Origin: Branchiostoma floridae
Taxonomy: Eukaryota; Chordata; Leptocardii; Amphioxiformes; Branchiostomatidae
Assembly (NCBI RefSeq): GCF_000003815.2
Contig: NC_049979.1
Coordinates: forward strand, 1,754,380 to 1,818,379
DNA length: 64,000 nt
Direction of reading: 5' to 3'
The translations under genes and the position numbers were made by a program. Below, in pieces: positions 24,543 to 34,900 of the stretch (positions are counted from its first letter, which is position 1; each line of letters starts with the position of its first letter). Below the pieces are notes generated by a model. The model was not told the origin of the DNA and did no database searches. It was given only the letters and a program-made list of their open reading frames with translations.

Positions 24543-25340
24543 GTTTATGTATTTGCAATTAGCATCTGTGCTTGAACTTGCAAATAAATGTCTTCTGTAA
24601 ATATGATATGACTAAAAAGAATATTTCTATCGTTAATATATAAGCTATAGCTAAAATCCAATAAAAAGTGGGATTCATCTTCAACCTTGTTCAGGTTACA
24701 GAATCCTTTGCTCCAGAGGTGCGCGATTGTGCATTCCTGATTCAACACGGAGTTTATGGCAGAGGATTCGTAGTTTGGTGATGGTAGTTCTTTGTCGTTC
24801 GCTCTTCTATAAGTAGATTTGAGCAGTCTGTATGAGCGTAAAATGTTCTTTGTGTGTTTGCCTTTGTTTGTTTGCCTGTGAATTTTGCATAGGAACGTCC
24901 GAAAATAGACGTCCTTCAAATGTTATTGAATAAAAGATATGACTATGAGCACTTTTGAAACAATTGAGTGTGGAGAATGCCAAACAAAGGCATAACCGCA
25001 TTCTTCTAAAGTTTTCCGCACACCGGAAGCCCAACATTTACTATCTAATGAGTCTAATTCTAATTAACATAAAAGTGAGTCGGCCTGGAGACTATCAGTC
25101 GGCACATTTAAGCAGACTCGTGTGAAAAACTAATTCAACCTGTGTAGCAAGATTGGTAGATGTTTGGGGGACATTCATGTATTGTTTGCAAAATTTTAGA
25201 TCCATTGATTTTGACCCTTTGAAAGAATCCCAAATTTCCGACACATAAAGAAAGATGAGGTTGACACAGGAGTCGAATAACTTGTTTTTAACAGACAACG
25301 GGTCACAAGTTTTGTCAGGGGATTGTCTAACTTGGAACAA
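24543..25340 (-). pseudogene. Decayed LINE reverse-transcriptase C-terminus
   Basis: Minus-strand fragments in order: LFDSCVNLIFLYVSEIWDSF..LKFCKQYMNV (25340-25095), then VEDESHFLLDFSYSLYINDR (about 24690-24640). The CVxPxxLYxSEIW and HFLLxC motifs in this order are typical of L2/CR1-like elements. Frames are broken. Confidence 0.6.
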
Positions 25341-25364
25341 CGCTTTCAGCCACTTGTTTTACAG

Positions 25365-25522
25365 GCATTGTGATTGGCCACGGCTTTGTAATGTTACTTG
25401 CTGTGGCGCACCTGGAGGACAAGGCTGAGGTTGTCTGTCCCTTCCGACTACAATTGCAGCATTCCGTCACCTCCTGCCAGACGCACCGAGCGATCGTCCT
25501 GACCAGTAACGCAGTAAATCAC
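25365..25522 (+). CDS. Putative ATP-grasp gene exon (N-terminal part)
   Basis: Acceptor TTTTACAG|GC and strong donor CAC|GTAAGT frame 51 codons, reading [20 protein letters not shown] and onward. The GHG and LLAVAHLED strings would suit a nucleotide-fold pre-ATP-grasp domain. Phase 0 exit matches the next exon. Assignment to this gene is by frame and order only. Confidence 0.55.
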
Positions 25523-28500
25523 GTAAGTAGTAAGTCCCTCCACAGTCTTTACATAGCCCCCTTCGCAGACTTCTAGCCCCTTTATTTTATTTTTTAAGGA
25601 GCGGGGGCGCTGGTTCGCTAGTTTCAAAGTTGGATAAGGTTCTCTAATGCCGATAAAGGGAGTTCGCCGTGGAAGGAGTTTCGCCCCCCTCGAAGTCAGC
25701 GAAGGAGACTGAAACAAGAAATCAACGATCTCAAACCCCCGCAAAACGTTCAGAGTTTTTGTGAATTGCTCCTTTTTGTGATTTTCTCCCTCATCATATG
25801 TCTAGATACTTACCAGGGGTTTTTTCTCGTGCGGATCCAACCCTATGCAGTGCAATCGAGTGTCATTTCCAAATGTCGCATTGCATGATGAACTTGCTTT
25901 GATTGCGAAATGGTTGCGTTCAATTATACAGCAGAGTTTGATGCCAGATAGCGTAAGCAGTGCTCTTCCTTTGTATATGGGCTTTTCCAGTCCGTTATAC
26001 AGTTTATGATACAGTTTACACTTGAGTCGGATTCTTCCTACCACAGCACACACTTGCACATATAGAGTGCTATGTTTTATGGGTCTATATTGTTATGTTG
26101 TATGTATCATAATCGCGCCACGGTTACCAACTAAGGGCACAATCCGCCGTAAGTGCAAATACGTGCGGCCTACGTGCCAAAACGTGGGCAATGTTTTGGC
26201 ATCCGTAAGTGGTAAGTACCGCCTCCGTACGAACTCATAGGGAATCCGACGGATTTGGGAGCACGCAGACACGCCGTGGAATTTTACGTGCAGACAAAAC
26301 TTTGTGACGTGTACCCCCCTGCTCTTGCCCGTTCCCCACGTTTTTAGATATATGTGGCGGACGTAGCCTAAAAAAAACTAAACAAAAAACGTACAGACAA
26401 ATTGTATGTACGGCGGGTTGTGCCCTTAGCTTTACCCAGACGCTCAAACAATAACCCAAATGATGTCCAAACGTTTGTATATCAGGTTTTATACGGGTTC
26501 AGACAGTTAATCATAGATCATCGTGTTTCTCATGTATTTTTCTGTTGTTGTATTATATTCAGTAAGCCATGTTGATTTGATTATATGGATGACATCCTCG
26601 CGCGCATCAATTTTTGGTCGCTTCCAAAAATACAAAAACAGCAAATCGTACAAAGCAGCTTCAAAATAAGCAAATATATACTGTGGATTGTAAAAACAAA
26701 TATTGGAAAACGTAGAATGTATACTAATGCCATAGAATATTCCGAAGTCAAAGAAGATGTTAAATAACACAACTGAAGAATCTATTGTTCGGTATGCTGT
26801 ATTCTGTGTGTCCAGTCCCATGTTACGCCTTCCTGACCACTTAGATTAGATTTCAAAATGAAGACTACTTTTTTGTCAAACTTTTTTTATTCGCACGCTC
26901 GCATCAGTTTTTGAGTTCCCAGAGGATGTCATCCATATAAGCAAATCAACATGGCCTAAACTGTCCTCCTTTACCCCAGATTTCGCCCCGAACCCAAGCC
27001 TTGTTGGAGCCAACTGACAGACAATGTCGTCAACACGCCGCGATGTCTCAGTGCTCGTTCCGTTCTCCGCTGTAAACAAGGAGAAGGCGGACATGTTGCG
27101 GAGATGCCCGGATGTACAGGTTCGTGAGACAATTAATTTAATACATTTCATTTGTCACATTACAGTTCACATTACAGTTCCGAAAGAAACAAACTTTTCC
27201 TTAAAATCTGCAAAACTTTCCCAAGCTTTTATCACCTTACCGACCAACAAAAATCAATCTTTTTGCTTAAGTCGTCCAACTCCTTTATATATGAAAATGT
27301 TGGACAATTAATCTCCTACTGCATACGGAAAAGAAGTCAAACCCATCAAATAGCTTAAGTAGAAATAGATAGATTAGTCGTTATTCCCTTTTGATTTATC
27401 TATGAATATCGTTTCCCTTCGTATGATTATGCTTTTACTACTACCACTACTGCTTTACTTCGTATCCCTCGGGCATGAATTTGCAATAAAGATTATTATT
27501 AATAGAATTGATGTTGTTCACCTTGAAGTGACCTGATTAACATTACAATGTGCAGACGTGTTTTGTTTTCTGTCACAGGGGCCTTCACCTTTGACATATT
27601 ACCCACAATTCCTGTCGCCAGTGCACACGCTACTCAGAACCGTGAAAACGCTTATTGATGTAGCCATCCTCAGTAGTGTTCAGTGTAAAAGCCCTTCCCG
27701 CATCAGATGGTGCATAGGACTGTGCCCATCTCCATTTCAGTAGTCTTGGGCCACACAACTTTATGTAATCTCTACCACAGGAGCTAGTCCGCTGGTAGTG
27801 GTGTACATGTGTTCTCAACTTCCATACTCTTTCCCGAGTGCTGAGGTCTACGTCACATTTCCAAACTGGTTCACGGTGACATAAAAGACACCAAACTGCA
27901 CAAGACGTCAAGAGAATAGTCGTGGGCATTATTTGTGTATATGATTTTACGTATACATTTTTATTTTATTGTTTCAACAAACAGCCTGACCGGGACCCCG
28001 GTTGGAAATGTGACGTTTAATAGCCTAAACGTTAACTTAAGCATAGAAAGCAGAATGTACCATTTTTGAAGTCACTGCCGGGATCGAACTGGCGACCTAC
28101 TGAAAGCAAGGTGAGCACTCTGCCCACTCGGTCATTGTACCGGTCCTCAGAAATGTGTACGCACCTTTGCAAAAATTCTAACCAACGTGTAATTACTTGC
28201 CAGGTAAAGGACATCATCTTCAGCAATATAGGAGACAAGGAGACGCTCCTGGAGTACACACAGCGGATGAAGAAGGTTGGTAAAATCTATGATGAGACTT
28301 TGATATTCTCGTGCATGTTTAGTGCAGGGGCTAGCCAGCTCGAAATTTTTTTCCGTCAGCCAATTCCCATTGTCGCGGAAACACTATTCCAGGAGTTAGA
28401 GAGACTGAACTGAGACCTTGAAAAACGGGTTTTAATGAGATTATCGTATGCGAAAGGGCGCCGACACACATTGTCAACAATCATAACAATAGCAAAACAA

Positions 28501-31500
28501 ACAGTGTGTGGCTTTTACGGCCGTGGACGGCGTCCCCAAGCCGCCTGTAGGAGCTTTTATCAGATTTTTGTCCGTCAAGGTTGACGGATTGGTTTTAAAA
28601 TTTTTCCGTCACACACAGCAAATTACCGTCAATTGACGGAAAAACGAACGCTGGCTAGAGTCCTGGAACTTTAGTGACACATCTAGTCTGGTAACCATAC
28701 CATGGGGAGCTAAGTCGCTATCTCTATTCTGTAGCAGCTGTTGTTTTGGAAATACATTAGTATTGTTTATTTTGTTGCTAATGTTATTTTCAGCATGTAT
28801 AGGTGATTACATTATATCATTCATTTATTGCTACTACTTTACTTTGTACTCATCTTCATAATGCATATTCAGTTTGTTAGAATCAATTATGTTTTTTTAA
28901 TCATTATTTTTATTCACCTTCTGCATACAAAACCTAGGTTATGGTTCCTAACATTTAATTTGACCTCTGATCTCCCACCTTCACTCTAAGTTACCTCAGT
29001 TGATTTTGTTACTTTTCTGTTTACTTATTGTACAAGATGTGTTGCTTATGTTTTGTATATATTGTTTTATGAGTTGTAAGACTCCAGTAAGAAAGGTGAT
29101 ACTACATTTAGTATCACTAATGGAGATCCAAAACAAACAAACAAACAAACAAACCAACAAACAAAATCTCTACGGTGCCGAGAGAGTAGTCAGCGGGCCC
29201 AGTTCATCATTTTACAGTAATTTGTCATAAATCGACACCGCTGCGATTTCCAATAACACGTTCATTTAGTCGATCTAGAAACGCAATAATAGCACGTCAG
29301 TGAGAGTGCAAGAGAAAGTTGGCGAAAATAACACAACAGTGCCGCAGTGAACGAACCCCACAGTGCCACAATGCCACTAGTACCCCAAGTGCAGTGAGAT
29401 ACCACTTTTCGTGAGATAGATCCTGAGAAAAACGGCCCAAGACTTGGCTCCTGAACTAGCTACGTGACAAATAGTGTATTCTAGGGGTGGGTACAGAAAA
29501 TTCAGGTCCAGGTTTGGACCTGAACCTGGACCTGATTCAGTATGTGAGAACTTGCGAATTGTGCCAGGATACTCAAAACAATGGTCCGTTTCTCAACAAA
29601 GAAATATGTTTTGTGTAGTGTTCGACTCCCGCTAACTCCCTCTGTACTATTGACTGTAAATGACTATAGAGTCTACTCTACTTCGCTCTTGTTATTTTCC
29701 TCGACCGGTAAGCCCCGAAACGTGTGAATGCCTGATCATTTACCCGAAACGTGTGAATGCCTGATCATTTATGATCATTTTCCAATAGGTCCACCATCCG
29801 TTCCACCGAATTTTTTCAGGTCCGGTTGGACCGGTCCAATAAAAAAAAAAAACGGTTTTATACCGGTGTGACAGCGATCTCGCCCCCCCGTGATCTCGCC
29901 CCCCCTGGGGCGAAATCACTAGCGATCTCGCCCCCCCGGGGCGAAATCACTAGCGATCTCGCCCTCCCCGGCTAGTGATCTCGCCCCCCTACCTCGCCCC
30001 CCTTTAGCGATTTGGCCCCCCCCAAAAAAACGGGTTTACATGACATTTTAGAAGTTGATTGGTATAAATCACAAAATGCAGTTTCAGAATGATATAAGTA
30101 CACGAGTTTGATACATATCTCAATTCATAGTATCAATATTAACGTAATTACATGGTAATAAGATAGTTGAACTTGTTTCAGACAAGGAGGGTTGGGTCCC
30201 TTGTATTCCCATTATTGCATATACCTGAGTCATGACAGAAGATGTATTTCATTGTATTCACCTGTCCTCAAGCAACCTATATATCTCCAATATGAAGTCT
30301 CTACCATGAAGTGACCACAAAAGAACTATGTAATGTCTTTATTAATTATACAAATATTAGCTATTAATTAGAATAACGCACATTTTGGTATATGCACCTG
30401 GCCAAGGGAAATCTTCACCTCCAACATGACTGTTTTTTCTAGTATTTAGGAACTGATGCATTTACCCGTGTTTCTTAAGACTGGTACTTTACCAGTGTTT
30501 GTGTAGCATTTATCAACAGCTATATCAACTTGCGCGTAGATAGTGTTTATAATGAGAAACTATTATTCACGTGTGTTTTTATTAGTGCTTTGGAAATGTT
30601 TCCAACACAAGAAAGAAAACACTGTGACAAATTGAAAACATATAGCTGACGTATTCCGTACCATAGACCGTGTTGATTTATACGTTCGCAGTAGCACTGT
30701 TTTTATACCACCTCAGCTGCAAAAATTGTCTTTTTCATTTCAATGTCATGTTTGCACCGAACAATATAGTATGGACTTTCGAGGTATGACATCTTACGGT
30801 ACGGTAATAAGGTGCCATATAGGTACCAGGTAACACACCATATACGTTACTCCCCAGGTGCAGTATAGTACCAGGTAGCGCACCTGTAATATGTAGCAAC
30901 CAGCTGCTCTTGGGGGGGGGGGGGGGGGGTGTCCAAAACCCTAAAGGGGGGCGAAAACCCTAGTGATCTCCCCCCCCGGGGGGCGAAATCCCCGGGGGGG
31001 GGGGGCGAAAACCCTTTCACACCGGTACACCCTAATGGGACCCCACCCCAAGGGGGTCCACTTCCCCCCGGGTGTTATTAAAAAGGGGATCAGGGGCGTT
31101 CTTCCCATTTTTAACCGGGCCCCTTTTTGGCCCCCCCCCCTCCCCCAGGAAATTCCCCCCCATTCCCCGCCCCCAGGGTAAAAAACTTGGTTTCTGGGGT
31201 TCCCACAAGGGTTTAAAGGCGGGGGGACCCGGGTCCCCCCGAGAAAACCCCCCCCCCCCCCAAGGGGGGGAATTTTGACCCCCCCCCCCCCCCCNNNNNN
31301 NNNNNNNNNNNNNNNNNNNNNNNNNNNNNNNNNNNNNNNNNNNNNNNNNNNNNNNNNNNNNNNNNNNNNNNNNNNNNNNNNNNNNNNNNNNNNNTAAGAG
31401 TTGCAGATCTGTTGGAGCAAGTGTTCCGTTGAGCAAATTAAAAAAAAACTCTTCGCACACGCTTGCACAGACATGCAAGGCACGCGGACGCACATGCATA

Positions 31501-31868
31501 CATACAGGCAGAAATACACACGAACACGCTCACACACGCGCGCGCACACACACACACGCGCGCGCGCGGTTGCACACACACACATACATACCCACATACA
31601 CACACGCACGCGCACACACACACACACACACCACACACGCGCGCACACATGAGCACACATACATACACATACGCGCACGCTCACACACACACGCGCGCGC
31701 GCACACACACACACACATAAACGGGCACGCTCACACGTGCACACATACACGCGCACGCTCACACACACACACACTCACACATACATACATACATACACAC
31801 ACGCATGCACACACACATACACATATACACGCGCACGCTCACACATACACACCGCACACGCGCACGCT

Positions 31869-31900
<32 letters not shown>

Positions 31901-34900
31901 TACACACACACACACGCATGCACACACACACACACACACATGCGCACACACACACACACATGCGCACGCTCACACACACACACGAACGCACGCACGCATA
32001 CACAACCCTACGCTCTCACAAACATACGCACACCGATTATCCTAAATCCAAGCATCGGTTTTCACCAAAAGAACACCATTTCCGTGTTGATATTCTTTTC
32101 AATGAATTATCACTTCCACCAGGCTTGCCCGCCTTTGTGAAGCCTGCGACAGGGAGTCACACTTACGGTGTGAAGAAGGTGGAGAGTCTGGAGGACCTGA
32201 TGCGCGCCCTGCACGACCTGAAGGCGATGGTGGATGAACATCCCGACTTCACGGCTGCTCCGAGTGCTCCGTTCTTCAGGTGAGCAGGCTACTCTAGGCT
32301 GTGAAAAACTAAGGGCACAACTCGCCGTACGTGCAATTTGTCCGTACGTTATTTGGGAGGCCACGTCCGCCACGTATTTCTTAAAACGTTCAGGCTGTCC
32401 AGGGCAGGCGCGTCGTCCGTACTGACACATACAGTGGGAGAATCCCCAGCCCGATGGCACACAAAGTTTTGCCTGCACGTAAAGTTCTACAGTGTGTCTG
32501 CGTGCTCCAAAATCCGTCGGATTCCCTACGAGTTCGTACGGAGGCGGTACTTACCACTTACGGATCCCAAAAGATTGCCCACGTTTTGGCACGTAGACAG
32601 CACGTATTTGCACGTACGGCGGGTTGTGCTCTTAGCTACACGCACAGCGTGGAAGATCTTAATGATTTGGGGCGTTTTTTTTTTATCTCCATGAAAAATG
32701 GAGGTAGTGTTTTCGGTGTGTGTGTGTGTTTGTGTCTGTATGTGTATGTGTGTGTGCTATGTGTCTTTGTGTGTGTATGTATGTATGTGTGTTTGTATGT
32801 ATGTATGTGTGTGTGTGTCTGTCAATGTTAACGGATATTCCTGGTCACCTTTTTAGATGGATTGTGATATGATTTGGCATGTACGTACTAGTATGTGGTT
32901 AGGTCTTCGGAAGATGAAGGTCAAGGTCAGTTTTTGGCCTCCCAGGAGAACTTTCTTTCATTGCATCGATCTTTTGTCATTTTTTGAAAGATTGTTGCAA
33001 CAAATAGCTTTTAATGCAAGGAAGAAGAGGTATAAATATGGGCTCCCTGGCAGCTTGCCCTGGAACTCCTGGACAGTTTTTGTTGAAATCTTTCAAAGAT
33101 GATAACTTAAAAAAAGCGCAGAGGATTTCCACGATGTTCACCATGCAGGTAGTTTTGATATAGATATACACAGTTGAATTAAATACAACGTATTCGAGCA
33201 AATAATAAATTTCCAAGCCAGGACTAGACCGGGCAGTTTACATGAAACGAATGTTTATCAAGGAATATACCCAATTTATGTTGATGACTAATTTTCTTAT
33301 GACTTGTTCGGTTTGTGTCATTGTAATATGATACTTTTTCGAAAGCTGCCCGGCCGGGCACTGGCTTCGGCAATGTGACCGTGAACCTATAATTTAAACT
33401 GGGGCCACATGTCAATTTTGCCTATATTTTCTTTCGTGAAGGGACTATTTTCTGCAGTACCTGGACGTGGAGAAGTACCCGATCGCCCTGCGCGACGTCG
33501 CCGTCGTGGAACCCTACCTGGACGCCGTGGCCAACTGCACCGTGGACGGGTGCGTCGTGGGGAGGGAGGTTGTACATTGGCCGGTGAGTTGCAAACTTGA
33601 AATTTAGACCACTAGAGACGGAACTACAAAAAAAAACTGTCTTTCTGATAGCACCACCCAATCCAAAATATCGGTAATTTCATCCTCCACTGCACACAGA
33701 AAAGAAATCAAACCCAATAGCATTCATTTTAGATTAGAAGTATCACTATTTGATGACCCCTATTTCATTTTATGTCCATTTTGTTGTACATTGGCAGGTG
33801 AGTTGCAAACTTGAAATTTAGACCACCCTGACTTAATTTCATGGATGACATCTTTAAGAGACTCCAAGACTAATGCGCGAGGGCGAAAAAGATTTTTAAA
33901 AATCAAGCAAAAAAAAAAAGCGGCTGCTAAACCACAGGACTAAACATCCAGTCCATTCTGTCTCAGACTTGGTTTGTCTTATGTCCACCTCTAGTAAGAC
34001 TGTAAGAGACATTCGTCGCCATTTCAATAATGTGATTCTGGAAAAAAGACTATGCAAATATTGTAATTTAAAAAGAGGACGAAAGTCATTTTGTAGTAGA
34101 GTGTACATTGTATACCGTAGAGAGAAATGAACTGTATAAGGTTATACAAAACCAATTTCCTTATTTTATTCACCTAAGTTCTGCAGAAAAAAATCATATT
34201 TCTAATGCAACTAGACAAACCATCGATCATAAAACATATTTGCTCTTTTATCTCCACTATAACAGAAAAGCGAGAAGTTGAATTTATCCAGCAATGGTCT
34301 CATTTTGTATTTGTGAACTGTATCTTTTCAACATGTCTTGTTGTGACCTGTACTTAGCCTGGTGTGGCAAAAATGTGCAATAAAGGTCTTCATTCATTAA
34401 TTGCCAGTCTTCTTTAAGAGGTAACAATGGCGTCGTCCATACATGCCGTGACCATTTGCGCCCAATACCCTGAAAAAAATATCCTCAAGTATAAAATTCT
34501 GATTGACCAGGGATGCCATCGGGTCACTTGTGGTCAAATATTTTGCCAGAACAGGCGAAAATCAAGATCTGCAATGGGCACGTAGATATGAAATGAAGTC
34601 AATGAAATCCATGAAATGAAGTCAGTATCGCCAGAACAGAAGCCCGTGTGTTTGCCTAAGGTAGATGGACGTCCAGTTAGAGTCGTAACTTGGGTGGGAC
34701 TGACATGGGACACTTGGGTCCCACTCTTTTTATTGAGTCTCAATACATAATTGATATCTTGATCATTACACAATACCACCAGGACTATTACAGTTGTTAC
34801 ATTTTGTCTGCATAATCGATACATTACAACTAAACAACACATATTACGAGAAATTCCAAGTATTTCATTAAGTCGCGAGGTTTTCTAACTCTTTTGTTTG

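Noticed and set aside
27558-27743. Possible ATP-grasp exon after TGTCACAG
   Set aside because: The sequence (PLTYY..FLS) recurs antisense near 18900-18940, so it is an interspersed repeat, and the right part is SINE.
30941-31774. 277-residue minus-strand frame across the gap
   Set aside because: Includes N bases and corrupted homopolymers.
31429-32283. 284-residue open frame of His/Thr repeats
   Set aside because: It is the translation of the CA-rich tract fused to a real ATP-grasp exon; codon content is pure microsatellite.
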